From Mantis religiosa (Eukaryota; Arthropoda; Insecta; Mantodea; Mantidae): a stretch of 64,000 nucleotides of DNA. Location: NCBI GenBank assembly GCA_030765055.1, contig CM060955.1:159880243-159944242 (forward strand). The letters run 5' to 3'. The translations under genes were made by a program, and so were the position numbers. Below the pieces are notes generated by a model. That model saw only the letters and a list, made by a program, of their open reading frames with translations, did no database searches and was not told the DNA's origin. This document shows, piece after piece, positions 9,860-20,806 of the stretch; within the stretch, counting starts at the first letter, position 1; each line of letters starts with the position of its first letter.

Positions 9860-11104
9860 TTAAGGGTATGTATGACTGAAATTTTCAAATTCTGAACTAA
9901 TAATGCTAGCTTTTTCAAATTTACACCATATGTGTAGAATAAAGTAAACATGTTACAATCTAAATTTAAACCATTTTTCTCCAGCAGTTTAGAAATTATG
10001 ATAAATTTTGTATGTTTTTTGTCACGTCACTAAAAAAGTCCCTTGCGACAAAATATTTTGAATTTTGGTCTAATATTTTAACCCTATGTTCATAATACAC
10101 ATACTTTTTGAAATTGCTCTGGGTTTTTCTGTGTCTCCTTTAGTTTAGGTCACAAAAATTTTTTAATTTACAAATACTCTTTTTTTGTCTAAAAAACTGT
10201 AAGTTTTGTGTTTGATAATTAAAAATATATGCTTATATACATTTCACAATAAAACCTAGGGCAGTTTCCATTCCTCATGATATTCTGAACCTGTGTAGGA
10301 AATTTCATGACTGTAGTACAAAAACTGCATCGCAAGGAGCATTTTACAGGAAGAAAAATGCTGAAAATATGAACATTGAGAAAACAGCGATTAAAGATTT
10401 GATTGCATAACTCACATTAAAATCCACCAGGCTGATAGGTTGGACCCTCAGATTTCTTTTTCCTCTCCTCTGTTGCTGCTTTTTCCACCTTTTTCTTCTT
10501 TAGATGTTGCTTTTCTTCTGCACAACTTCGCTTCTTGCTTTGCAGGATACGAGTCTGATCTCGCTGCACTGAAGTTTTCCTTGCTGAGTCTACTACACTT
10601 TCATCTCTGATATTTTGCTGCAGCTCCAATGACTTAAGACTACCCATGTTAAACTCACTGATGCTTTTAATAACAGCAAGATCCAATTTTTGTTTTGATA
10701 TGAAAACTTCCTTTGGGCACTTATTCCATATGACATGATGCAAAGATTCACTGGCATTCTGTGTTTTTCCTGTTTTGCACATCTCTAGTAATGTTGTAGA
10801 AGCCAGCCTCTGATATATTGGCAACATTTTAGGAACTATTTCGTCTAAAAGCCTTATTTTTCTTTTCTTGAATTGAAAATTTAAGAACGGAAAACAGACA
10901 AAGAATGTGGATGTAGGCAAAAGAGGGCGTGACTCTGACAGAGTTTAAAGGCCACCAACATTTAAATAAGCATTTAAAAATGGCGTCCGGAGGCAAATTA
11001 TGCATTTTTCACATTCGGGAATGACTAAATTATTTTATAGAGTTAAAATAAAAAAGTCGTTATTTTCACGATTTTCATGAAATTTCAGTCATACATACCC
11101 TTAA
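9860..11104 (-). mobile_element. TTAA-flanked TIR element with Mutator-like protein fragment
   Basis: The left end TTAAgggtatgtatgactga (9860) and the right end tcagtcatacatacccTTAA (ending 11104) are inverted repeats of about 24 bp, each with TTAA at the outside. TTAA is the piggyBac-type target, but the enclosed minus-strand frame does not look like a piggyBac transposase, and the terminal motif may simply include palindromic TTAA. The element is about 1.24 kb and probably non-autonomous. Confidence 0.7.
10417..10920 (-). pseudogene. Mutator-like transposase-domain protein, C-terminal fragment
   Basis: The 167-codon frame contains CKTGKTQNASESLHHVIWNK then CPKEVFISKQKLDLAV and a Lys-rich tail. 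'TQNxNESxxxxxWxxxPK' followed by 'AVxxxxxxFN' is the signature of the C-terminal half of the Mutator-like transposase-domain proteins repeated in insect and cnidarian genomes. The catalytic core would lie upstream and is missing. The first residues (to about residue 20) look like non-homologous read-in. The frame lies inside the TIR element 9860-11104. It ends in a Lys-rich, probably disordered segment. Confidence 0.55.
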
Positions 11105-11910
11105 CAGAACCGCAACCCCATAATTTTAGCTCAAATGCTTCTCCTAATACAAATAAAACACTATTATATTATAACAATGCATCGCATCGTAAGCAATGTA
11201 GTGGATATCATTATTGGTTGGAATGTATGCGTGTACGTATATATAATTACTCAGAACTGAAACCTAAACGTTTCACATGACGTGATAAAAGAATTATTTT
11301 GAATAAGCCAACGTGTTTGTTAAATTCGAACGAGAGTAAACAATACACTTCCTAATGGCCTAGCAGAACATGTCTGGTCGCATTATATCCTTGTTTACGA
11401 ATGCTTTCGTAATCTATATTTACTCTAGAGACTTCAAAGCAGCCTATTCAGTTGTTCTTTTGTTTAAAACCAGAGAAAGCGTATCACCTGGATCAGCTTG
11501 CAATTGAAATGAGACACGAGGTATTATAAACCACCTTGAGAGAGATCAATGAGACACGATCCACCTTCCCTCTTACCACTGTCAGAACAATCCAATAGAG
11601 TTAATGTGAGCTCAAATTATGTTTCAAATAGAAATAATACTTTTAAACTGACTGAAGTTGGACGACTTATACACGAAGAAATTGACAAGCAACACAACAA
11701 GACTGGAAAAACTGTGTGAGACATCAGATAAACTACAAGAAGACGACTTTTGGAAAGAAATAACACGTAACGGGATTTTGGAACCTATCATCATAAATTT
11801 GCAATACTCAGACGATGAAGACAATAACAATGACGAATTATATCTCTTAACGAAGTGATAATCATAGCTATATGGATGCACCGCTTGCATTATCGTTGGA
11901 AAAATAAGTA
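11105..11910. other. No gene recognised
   Basis: Includes an open frame of 66 codons at 11658-11858 (+), acidic at its C-terminus (SDDEDNNNDE), with no recognised homology. It could be chance. Confidence 0.35.
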
Positions 11911-12179
11911 ATTCATAAAATATAATTAATTTTAAACCATATACGAGGGCTGTTCAATAAAGAAATATTAAAAAAATTGACAATGTACCTTTACTCATCC
12001 TCATACTTTTGATGGTCCTTCTCAATGCGATGCATTTCTCCCAGCGTTTCTGTCAGTCTTCAGAGACACGTTGGAAACCATTTTTGAGAGATCCTTCAAA
12101 ATCGCCTCTGCAGCCTTCACCACTGCTTCTGATGATGGATAATGCCTCCCATAAAGGCATTTCTTCAAGTTAGGGAATA

Positions 12180-12419
12180 CTTTTTTTTAATTTACGTCCT
12201 CCAACGTTAAGTCATATCGGACGATGAATGGAATGAGTGAAATGGTGCTCAAATGAGCCCGGGGTCCATGGAGCTTAGAGTTACCCGACATTCATCTTTC
12301 AGGATAAGCTAAAACACCGGAAAAAACCTTATCCAGATAACTCATCCTGACCGAGATTCGAACTCGGGACCTCTTGAACGTGAGGCAGACGCGCTACCAT
12401 CTACGCTACCGAGGTGGGC
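12180..12419 (-). mobile_element. tRNA-derived SINE, family A, full length
   Basis: Minus-strand head gcccacctcggtagcgtaga with an A box, then a B-box region (agttcgaatctcgg), and a body ending gttggaggacgtaaatta with a short poly-A (tttttttt on the + strand at 12181-12188). The 15-bp direct repeats tcaagttagggaata lie at 12165-12179 and 12420-12434. The insertion splits the mariner at 11944-13151, so the SINE was active after the mariner landed. Confidence 0.9.
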
Positions 12420-12582
12420 TCAAGTTAGGGAATAGAAAAAAGTCAAATGGGGTTAAATCCGGACTATAGGGAGGGTGAGGTATGCACTTCATATTGATTT
12501 TGCAAGATATTCAGCAACAACACTGGCAATATACAGCCGCGCATTATCGTGGTTTATCTATATATTAAGACCTTAAGCTAAG

Positions 12583-13032
12583 TTAAATTAAAGTTATACC
12601 CTGCAAAGTTATAAGCATCCAGCCTGCTTCACGGAAATGTGGTCTTTTGCGCCTGATATGGACTTGCAATGTTTTCAGGACATCCCTGTAGTATTGTCGA
12701 GTTATTGATGTGTGTGCAGGTACTACATACTGATAAACCATTCCATGAATATCAAAGAATGAGATGACCATAGCTTTCCCAGCAGAAGCAACCACTTTAG
12801 CTTTTTCTGGGGTTGGTGATGAAGGAGATTTCCACACTGAGCTTTGCTGATTGCTCTCAGGATCAAAATGATGTAGCCAAATTTCATCAGTAGTGATTAC
12901 GTTTGAAAGAATCTCCGGGTCTTCCTCTAACATCAAATTTAACTGCATGTTATCTCCATTGTAGCGGTAGGCGATACTGAACATGTCTGAACTTGGCTGG
13001 TTCTCACAGGCGGGAACCAGGGGTACCAACAA
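12583..13032 (-). pseudogene. mariner transposase, catalytic fragment
   Basis: The translation holds VITTDEIWLHHFDPESNQQ, where the first catalytic Asp is in TDEIW (usual form DETW). It continues SSVWKSPSSPTPEKAKVVA, then VPAHTSITRQYYRDVLKTLQ and RRKRPHFREAGW. The second-Asp region is disrupted (WMLITLQGI in place of the usual HHDNARPH context). The N-terminal helix-turn-helix is absent; the frame starts with non-homologous residues before FSIAYRYNGDNMQLNLMLEE. The copy is inactive. Confidence 0.8.
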
Positions 13033-13154
13033 TGAAACTACTACGGCGCGTTTGTTTCACATTAAGCTAACAGAATATAATAATATTGAATTTTAGTGCG
13101 AAAAATTGTGACCGTAAAAAAATATGATCATTATTTATTGAACAGCCCTCGTTC

Positions 13155-13395
13155 TTAAAATATTTGCGTAATATACGAAGATTCATGTTGTAATTGTGAT
13201 TATTATAAATCTTTGGAAAATTCAGTTTGCGTTCCTTAAGTCTAGCGCCAAAAAGACTTGCAAGTGTACGAGAGAGAGGAAAATATTAAAAGAGTGGGGG
13301 TAACGAGGTGGCAACACTGAAGGCTGTACGCATCTGATTCGCTACAGGCGAGAACTCTTCCCATTTGAAACAATAATAGAAAATAGCTTTTAATC
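13155..13395. repeat. Unclassified dispersed repeat, copy 2 (partial)
   Basis: It matches the repeat at 1-520 without the SINE (empty site agtgggggtaacgaggtggc). Together with 11911-11943 it shows that the mariner 11944-13151 inserted into this repeat. Confidence 0.6.
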
Positions 13396-13950
13396 ACGAC
13401 TCACGTTTGTTTTCTACGTCTCTCGAACGTAAACACATTTTTTGTATCCGCTATCATAATAATCGCATCAAATGTTTGAGTACACAGTTTGTAACCTGAA
13501 GTAATAATCTACGAATTTTTCTATCAGCTTGTTCAATTTAAATTTAATTACGTTTGGCAACTGATACTGCTGTAATGTAATCAATCAATTTTTCTGACAA
13601 GTAGACACAAAACATCTACATCCTTAGGCACGTACTGGAAGCATTCCTTGCAATTAACACTTTTTGTGCTGGCCAATAGCTAGCCAGTTGTACCAGTTAT
13701 TTCGCTATATTGCATCACCCCCCAGTCACGTTTGTTTGGAAACCAAAACCAGTAGTTACAGAGATGTGGGATAGGATATGTTTTGTTTACATCTGGAAGA
13801 CGGTTCATATGTGTGACCTAGCTCGATCTGCTTAAAAGGTTGCCAAGTTCAAACAGCCACACTACGTCTGCAAAAAGTTGTTCAAAATATCCCTCTAAGT
13901 GATTAATTATTTCTAAACTCTGTGTTGCGTCATTGCTGCCGAGCGATGTC
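13396..13950. other. No gene recognised
   Basis: AT-rich stretch; nothing recognised on either strand. Confidence 0.4.
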
Positions 13951-13955
13951 AGAAA

Positions 13956-15724
13956 TACGAGAGGTGCGTTCAAGTTATAACACCTATTTTCTCTTTCAGG
14001 ACTGGGAACAGATAGAAACTTCTGTTTTTTTTTTTTTTAAAAAAATACACTTAGATACTTTGGGAGTGCGTGACAGAGATGGCAGCACTGTACATGCATA
14101 CAACCCTATACTCTGTTTCATATAACCTTGCCCCGCTGACATGTATTACTCCGCGTTCAACTACCTTCCCCCTCGTCCTAATTGGCTAATGCTTTCGCGC
14201 CATAGGCCATAGGCGGTGCCTTCCCGTCACATTTAAACCTGCAGTAAACGTCATAATAACTGCCGGGATGATAAATAAAATCATACAAATAAGGAGATGA
14301 AGGCATGCAAAAATACAAGTTTATAATGAAATGAGCAAGTTGAAACTAAATGACTGAGCAATGTAACTGAAACAAGTTTATAATGAAAGGTTTTTGGCCT
14401 TTTCCACTGGGATTTTTTAAAACCCGCACACATACCTTGCAAAAATGCTTGTCTTTCAGTCTTAAAAGTCGTGTCACGCCATACCTTACTTTTCGTGTGT
14501 TCCTCATTCTCCCAAGTCTGGTCAAGGTAGTATATTTTGCTACTTGTATCTCGGTACAGTCTGACTGTCCTTAAATAACATCTTCGCCACATAGCAATAT
14601 CGCCTCTGCCTTTTAGCACACTTTTCTTGCCTCTTTTTTCATTCACAAACCCCAGCTGTATGAGCAATCTGCTGAAATTTGGTGAATCTGCATCCTCACT
14701 TACAGCAGACGAAATGTTACTTATGTTAGGGAGTTCGTTTCCAAATAAAAAACTATGCACATGACGACGCACAACACTTTTCACGTATTTTCTCCGAGCA
14801 CGCACTTTAGTTTATTCCTGCTTTTGCCTGGAGTGGTAAGTTTTCTTGTTTTCTCAATTTCACATCGCGATGTTCCTACGGATCTAACACTCACACCTGT
14901 AACCTCGGAGCACAGCTGTTCGACTTCTCTCACTGACAAAGACGGATTCTTCTCTATGAGTGCATTAAACACATACACCGCAATTCTTTTTTCACCTGTT
15001 TTGTAATGATTTACCCTTGCGATACTTCAGCGAAAAACTGGCGGTAGACTCTGCCATTATTCATATAAGCACACGCGCAATAAACGATCAATAAAATAAT
15101 TTAGCTTTCGCACTAGGTACAACAACCTTCGAATGCCGATATATGACTAATCCAGTTCAAAACAAGGTCAGTGATAAAAGTCATATAAATAAATATGTAC
15201 CGCTGAAGCACGTGCTATCGTGTCATATGCTTGAGAGCAAAGGAACCTCCTCTTTACTTCGTTTAAGAATTAACATGCATTTCAGATAAATCAACTGTGT
15301 TGCGTAATATATTTAATTAAAACAGTTACAAAAATATAAATTTGACAATTCTCTTCCAACATACAAAGATATATCACCGTGGTAAATAACGAACTAATTT
15401 TTACCACACAACAGTCTAAACCATAACAGCAGCCAATGAGAGGTGATTAGGTCACGTGACCGGTAAGAGATACTGGGCAAGCTTACGTGAAACAAGGATT
15501 AGTGGCAGTGTTCAGAGTTAGGACTGTTTTTGACACTTAAAATGGCGACGTTTTCATTGCAAGAACAGCGTGTAATCATTCGTTTTCTCAACTTTCGCGG
15601 TATGACATCTATTGAAATTAATCGCCAGTTGAGTGAGGCATGTGGTGATGTTACCATGGATGTGACTAATGTGCATTTCTGAGTGCGACAGTCCAATGAA
15701 GGCAGAACGCCATGCATTAACATA
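13956..15724 (+). mobile_element. mariner relic (5' part), split by an IS630/Tc1-like insertion
   Basis: The part 13956-14108 matches, in reverse, the 5' untranslated region seen at 52940-53075 (caggactggga...agatagaa...ttct). The part 15500-15724 continues with ggactgttttt and then the start of a transposase, ATGGCGACGTTTTCATTGCA at 15541. This reads MATFSLQEQRVIIRFLNFRG, EINRQLSEACGDVTMDVTNV and, after a stop, VRQSNEGRT. The element therefore supplies only the N-terminal helix-turn-helix and ends at about 15724. It is the single-copy counterpart of the 35-codon unit amplified at 48953-52840. Confidence 0.75.
14109..15499 (-). mobile_element. IS630/Tc1-like deletion derivative, copy 2
   Basis: TA lies at 14107-14108 and 15500-15501. 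The inverted ends are tactctgtttcatataacct and the reverse complement of gcttacgtgaaacaaggat. Comparison with the uninterrupted mariner leader near 52940 shows a clean insertion at a single TA. On the minus strand an N-terminal piece (start about 15055) carries EKNPSLSVREVEQLCSEVTG; the continuation in another frame has VKSVVRRHVHSFLFGNELPN, LLIQLGFVNEKRGKKS and YYLDQTWENEEHTKSKVW (first catalytic Asp kept, usual Glu replaced by Gln). It ends shortly after TERQAFLQGM, without the other catalytic residues. Confidence 0.85.
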
Positions 15725-16596
15725 CTTTCATGCCAAATTAAATTTATATATTAGTTTTCTTGGAATATCTTAAAAACCATTGTTTGTTTTGGATGACCTT
15801 TACATAAGTGGAAAATGTTCTTACTACACAACAAATGTATATCTCATACATTTATGTCTAGTTCACTTCTTCTGTGGAGTAAACCATTTCGGGTATATTC
15901 GTCCTTATTCGTAGAATTTGCAAATACACTTTTCTCAAACGAAAAGTCATTATTCGCCCTATCATTTGCATGCAAAGAGGATGGAATTTTGTAACAATGA
16001 CACAGCGACCACTTTTAAAACATTTGATTACCATTACTATATCCCAATATTCCCCTTGCGCATACACGAAAATTAGCAATAAGGTAGTTGCTGCAAATGT
16101 TTTTATCGAGTCACACGAAATAGATAAAGGAATAAATGTTGGTAAAAATAGTTTGTACAGAATAGTTTATCACATGAATACAAGACGTCATATGTTTTAT
16201 TGCACTGTGTTATGCATTTTGTTGTATACTTGCACTTTCATGCTGCACAATTGGATATTCTTTAACATAACTGAAAGCCACAAATGGCTCTTTAATAGAC
16301 GCTGTGCGATTTAGACAAATCACCGCATTAAACTTGAAACCTCATTTGTCTAAGTTTCTTTTGTTCAAAACCTTTCTCTATTCATAATTCTCTTTGTACT
16401 GCAGTTCAGACCGCATTGAATAGGCACGAAAATTGCATGTGTTCAGTCAGAAGTGCATCACAATGACATCGAAAATTCTGTGAAAGCGCACAGAGGTAAG
16501 CATTAAAAGCGCATTAAGTTGTTCTTGCCTCTTTTACGGACTTAGTATAGTTCTATCCTGTAATGTCAAACATTTATCAACTGTAAATACAAGGAT
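15725..16596. other. No gene recognised
   Basis: Contains a 114-codon frame at 15970-16314 (+) with no recognisable domain. Its composition (rich in Ile, Phe, Tyr, Cys) is what AT-rich non-coding DNA gives by chance. Confidence 0.35.
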
Positions 16597-16925
16597 ATGT
16601 CACTTTCTTCTTGGGAAACAAGCCAGGTGAATAGATGATTAGATATCGACGTTTCGGGAGTGAACACCTCTCCCATCATCACGATATTTATAAAATGTTA
16701 TAACCACAAGTGTTACACAAATATAAAATAAATACATAAAATACATAAATATATATAAACAGAATAACATAACATGAATATAAACAGAGACAAAGCACTA
16801 TCAAAATTCGGATTACTGAACAAAAGACTGTTTTCAGTAAATTAAATTCCAGGTCAGGAGATGGCGTGAGTATAGAAAATTGTGTCAAACAAACGTAACT
16901 ACTTAACTTTATTATCAAGCTGTAT
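16597..16925 (-). mobile_element. Penelope-like element terminal repeat, first copy
   Basis: About 300 bp repeated in direct orientation at 17827-18125. Both begin (on the + strand) with cactttcttct, pass acaagccaggtga and gattagatatcgacgttt, and end with a segment coding on the minus strand for LIIKLSSYV and QFSILTPSPDL. In Penelope-like retroelements such terminal repeats carry a hammerhead ribozyme, which fits the motif at 16642-16687. Confidence 0.65.
16642..16687 (-). ncRNA. Hammerhead ribozyme-like motif, copy 1 (core base changed)
   Basis: The minus strand reads ATATC, then GTGATGA (consensus CTGATGA), stem II GGGAG...CTCCC, then GAAAC, GTC and GATATC. ATATC and GATAT form stem I, and GAAACGTC gives the very short stem III described for Penelope-like elements. 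The invariant C3 is G here, so cleavage activity is probably lost. Confidence 0.6.
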
Positions 16926-17826
16926 TGATATTTGCTTCTATGGATATCTATATGGATTGATGGGCTAGGAATATAAAAGAAATATTGACAGGAATGTTCA
17001 GTTCCAATTGTAGTGCGAAGATTACTCTAATGAACACACAAAAATGTGCAGGCAAGCGGAATATTGAATTACACTAAGTCTAGTGCGCTGTTTACGAAAA
17101 TACGTTCAGATTTTTCCTATTGGGCATGGTTTCGTAATTTTTGGGTGATCTGATATAGCCATTATATACTCAGTGTGCTTTGATTTCCATGCATTCACAA
17201 GAAGGCAAGCAGAGCCTGAAGAGGGAGAGGGGCTTTAAGGGTTTATCTGCTCTGGTAGTGGATATGTTTAATAGGAAATGAGTGTATGAGAGTACATATG
17301 AGTCACTCATGCTGCCAGATCTAATGCTCGTTTCAGTAACTGCAGTGATAGGTAATATGTGTGGGTGAGTTACGTGTATACACGGTGTATTTTACATGAA
17401 CCTAGCACGTTTATCATATCAAGAAGGCGAACATAAACATCATGCCGACAGCAAGTGATTAAGTTACACGTTCCTCTGCCGTGCCTTATTGCTGTGGGCA
17501 AATAGTACTGTATGGCAGAGCAAAGAAAGTTTCCGGGGAATGAGACCAGAGTGGTTGGAGGAGGTTCCTGCACCCTCCCTCGAGGATTATGACACCCCAT
17601 GTCAATTCAGTTACAGACCATTCAAAAGCATTCTAGCGGCTTCTACTTTTGTGAATAAATCTTTTCGGTTTTGATGTACAGAGTGAATAGGTCACAAGTT
17701 TTCTTAAAGGTTCTGCTCCTTGTGTAGAATGCGTTCTGTCACACACTTCGCTGTGCTTGTCCCACTGTGTAAGGGAACACATTCCTCTCGCGGACTTAAT
17801 TTGCGTTGGTGGACAGTGATAGAGGA
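16926..17826. other. No gene recognised
   Basis: Sequence between the two Penelope terminal repeats. It shows no reverse transcriptase or endonuclease similarity that I can see. Confidence 0.4.
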
Positions 17827-18710
17827 ATGTTCACTTTCTTCTCGGGCAACAAGCCAGGTGAAAAGACGATTAGATATCGACGTTTTGGGAGTGTGCATCT
17901 CTCCCATCATCAGGATATTTATAAAATGTTATAAACACAAATGAAACACTGGATATAACACCAACATAATCAAACACAAGACACATCAAAATTCGCATTA
18001 CTGTACAAAAGACTTTTCAGTAAATTAAATGTCAGGTCAGGAGATGGCGTGAGTATAGAAAATTGTGTCAAAGAAACGTAACTACTTAACTTGATTATCA
18101 AGCTGTACTGATCTTTGTTTCTTAAATCGACGGATTTCCATTTTAAGGACGGTTTCCAAGAGGAGCTGAACTGAAATCCAGCTTCACGATTAAGCGTGCT
18201 CCTTTCAGAGGAAATGGCCAAGCCTCCTTAATTCTCCGCTCCCAGTAACTTGTTGCATTTTGCCAAGATGGTCGTCTCCCTAAAGTTGCCTCTATGGTCG
18301 TTATCAAAACAATGCTCTGCCAGTCCAGACTTCTCAGGTTGCATTAAACGAATGCTCCGTTCATGTTTGCTTATTCTGGTAGCGTTGGTCCTTCCGGTTT
18401 GTCCTATATACGGTGTCTCACATTCACAGAGAATGCGATACACTCCCGGAACTTGGAAGTCCAGTTTGTCTTTCACTGGTCTCAACAGTTGTTTAATCTT
18501 CGGAGGTGGCTTGTGGATGGTCCTGATTATGTATTTGGCGAGTATTCTGCTGATTTTGATAGATAAGATTGGGATGCAGGCTGTAGTGGTAGGCTTATCT
18601 GACGCTTGCTGTATTACAGATTTCCCTTTCTAGCTCTGGTGATCGAGGCTTCAACGTCATACTCGGAGTAACCATTTTGACGGAAAGTGAGTCTCAGATG
18701 CTGTTTCTTT
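17827..18710 (-). pseudogene. Penelope-like element, GIY-YIG endonuclease end and terminal repeat
   Basis: Minus-strand coding runs from about 18710 (HLRLTFRQNGYSEYDVEASI) through ISRILAKYIIRTIHKPPPKI and KQLLRPVKDKLDFQ to the GIY-YIG nuclease motif VPGVYRILCECETPYIGQTG, then KHERSIRLMQPEKSGLAEHC. It continues with frame changes into the terminal repeat at 17827-18125. The order (end of reverse transcriptase, linker, GIY-YIG) is that of Penelope-like elements, which use this endonuclease for target-primed insertion. The reverse-transcriptase core is missing and several shifts are present. The LINE at 18711-19757 lies directly upstream. Confidence 0.8.
17873..17918 (-). ncRNA. Hammerhead ribozyme-like motif, copy 2 (core base changed)
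   Basis: The minus strand reads ATATC, CTGATGA, stem II GGGAG...CTCCC, AAAAC (consensus GAAAC), GTC and GATATC. C3 is intact here but the invariant G12 is A. The two copies thus have different single core defects, pointing to an ancestral functional ribozyme. Confidence 0.6.
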
Positions 18711-19757
18711 TTAAATTTATATATTACACTGCATGCTCCGTTACATCGTAACACTACATGCATTCCTTAAACTTATTACAACGAGTTGTAGTAATTAAAA
18801 TTTTTACAAGTGTTACAAGTTTTCATTAATGATACAATTTTTGGTTATGCTTTTACATTTTTTCAAAGTCTATTTTGTTTATGAATTTTAAATTTGTTTT
18901 GGTAGTGCTTGATTAGATCACTGTTTGTTGCTGGCGACTGTCACCCCTCAGTCCAATGTTTTGTTTGAGTTCTAGTCTTCACTGTTCAGAAGAGGACAGT
19001 TGTATATTAAATGATCCACTGTTTGGTTTTGTAGTTCAATTTGCACATTGCAGTTTCCGATATTTTGAATTTGTTGTAGTAGTCCCTTGTCTTCCCATGT
19101 CCAGTTAGGATGGCGGTAGTCTGTCCGTTGAGTGGGATCCTCTTTTTTAGTCGTTCTTGCACAGAAGGGAAGAACTTTTTGCTGATTCTTCCTTTTGTTG
19201 TGTTCTCCCATTGGTCTTGCCACCGTCGCAGTCCTTTCTCTTCTGTCTGCTTGATTATGTGTGTCCTAGGTATCTCGCTGTAGATAATCTTCCCGTTGTC
19301 TTCCTGTGCAGCCTCCTTTGCCGTCTGGTCTGCTATTTCGTTCCCGCATAGTCCCGCGTGCGCCTTTACCCATTTTATGTGGATGGTCCAGCCGTTGTCC
19401 TGCAGATGCTTGATCTTGACCTTTATTTCTTCTATTATTTTGCTTCGGATTTGACTGTTCTTAAGAAGGTCTACTGTAATCTGGCTGTCAGTGTTCACTA
19501 CGCCTAATTTATTTCCCACTGTAAGCTCTAAGCTGTTATCGGCTATTGCTCGAAGTCCCTCTAGAATTGTTATCTGTTCTGCTTGGTTATTGGAGCAGCA
19601 CTCACCGAGTTTATACTTGAGCTTTTTAACCTCTTCCCCATTTTGGAAAATTACTGCTGCTGCTCCGACTTTTCCGTTTATCTTGCTTCCGTCGGTATAA
19701 ATCTCTATGTTGTACTGTATGTCTTCCTGTGCTTCTTTAACACGCATTCTCTCTGAA
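18711..19757 (-). pseudogene. R1-like LINE, RNase H domain and 3' end
   Basis: The main frame starts at 19757 (PPHPSERMRVKEAQEDIQYN) and contains the RNase H catalytic set: IEIYTDGSKINGKVGAAAVI (Asp), SNNQAEQITILEGL (Glu), VVNTDSQITVDLL (Asp) and IKWVKAHAGLCGNEIADQTA (last Asp). A frameshift near 19040 moves to DHLIYNCPLLNSED, the usual 'xHLIFxCP' end. About 230 bp of AT-rich 3' untranslated sequence follow. The same LINE continues upstream at 20807-21060, from which it is separated by an insertion. All four acidic residues are present, but the copy is broken. Confidence 0.8.
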
Positions 19758-19765
19758 GGATGTGG

Positions 19766-20340
19766 GGGAGGGAGAAGTACATAGATGTGTGTAATAAGTC
19801 AGGGCGAGAAGGTTTTGCCTGGGCAAGGACAGGAGTTAGAAATTTGAAAGGTATTAGATATGATAAGGATACAGGGAAATGCCCAATGTGTGGAGAAGAG
19901 GATACAGATTGGCATTGTATACTTTATTCCAAACAAACAAAGATATGGAGAGAACAAATTTGACAACAAAAGTGGGACAGTTTTAGGGAGGGGGGAGGTA
20001 TTAATAATAAAAGATGTTATTGGTAAAATGAGAAAAGTATGTAAGAAATATAGGTGAATATCTGGGGAAAGTTAGAGAGAAATGGTTAAGATTGATGAAG
20101 AATAACTAACAATTAAGGGCTGGAAAACTAGAAAGAGGGATACAAGGGAGAGGAGGGTCATCAACACACAGAAAGCCAGGGGTTATGTGTATTGAGATCG
20201 AGACTCGAGGCAAACAGGTAGGAAGGGTATATTAGATGTGAATAAGTTATTTTGTTATTGTGTGAAAGAAATGTTATAAATGTCAATGTATCAATGAAAT
20301 TGTATGTAGAAGAAAGATGAGAAATAAATATATAAATAAA
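19766..20340 (+). pseudogene. LINE ORF2 C-terminal fragment with zinc-knuckle-like motif
   Basis: Plus-strand translation gives GREGFAWARTGVRNLKGIRY then GKCPMCGEEDTDWHCILYSK, a Cys-x2-Cys...His-like arrangement typical of the region after the RT/RNase H of R1-type LINEs. The sequence then becomes AT-rich and ends in gaaataaatatataaataaa, perhaps the tail. Only the C-terminus is present. Confidence 0.55.
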
Positions 20341-20806
20341 AAATTCCTTTATCGTTGCATGATTCTTTTATTCGTATCATACTTTCAATTATAAATATAA
20401 TGCGATTAAGTTCCTCGTAAATTGATAAAAGCAATCTTCTGAAACAAATACAAGGATATTCCTTTACTTTATACACACATCAAACACAGACTGGCTATTA
20501 ACATTAGTCAAAATTGAGTTCTTATTCATGGACTCCCATTAACTCCAGAGTCTTCGTGCCCTTCCAAATTGGGCGTGAGAGTTACTAAATTTTCTTCAGA
20601 GAATTCTTAATCAGGCTAAACATTCTATTAGGTGACATAAATAAGCTACAAGGAAGCATCACCTTAATTTCTCTCCCGAAAGAAATACGCCAAATATCTT
20701 TCTTTACACGCCAAAAATTTCTCTCCCAGCGTGCGGGTTTGAACACCACAACTCGGAAACAAAAGACTATCACAGACCAGCATATAGACTATCCACGTCC
20801 GGCCCA
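19766..20806. mobile_element. Insertion of about 1.04 kb flanked by 16-bp direct repeats
   Basis: tctctgaaggatgtgg occurs at 19750-19765 and 20807-20822. The minus-strand LINE reads WPHPSE up to one copy and resumes PHPSERMRV at the other. This is what a target-site duplication looks like. The insertion contains the + strand LINE fragment 19766-20340 and about 460 bp of unassigned sequence. Confidence 0.7.

Larger units (their letters stand above)
11944..13151 (-). mobile_element. mariner deletion derivative, copy 1, interrupted by a SINE
   Basis: The ends cgagggctgttcaataaa (11944) and tttattgaacagccctcg (13151) are inverted repeats. The interior on the minus strand is a mariner transposase lacking the N-terminal DNA-binding region. 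The same 5' untranslated sequence and the same deletion point occur in the copy at 31000-31905, so a deleted form has multiplied. A SINE sits in the C-terminal coding part at 12180-12419 with 15-bp direct repeats. TA is present only on the left; the right flank is TT. Confidence 0.85.

Noticed and set aside
9860..11104. piggyBac transposon
   Set aside because: Only the TTAA ends fit. The enclosed frame lacks piggyBac catalytic motifs and resembles a Mutator-like C-terminus.
15970..16314. 114-codon plus-strand frame as a gene
   Set aside because: No domain, no splice or promoter context, and composition typical of AT-rich non-coding DNA.
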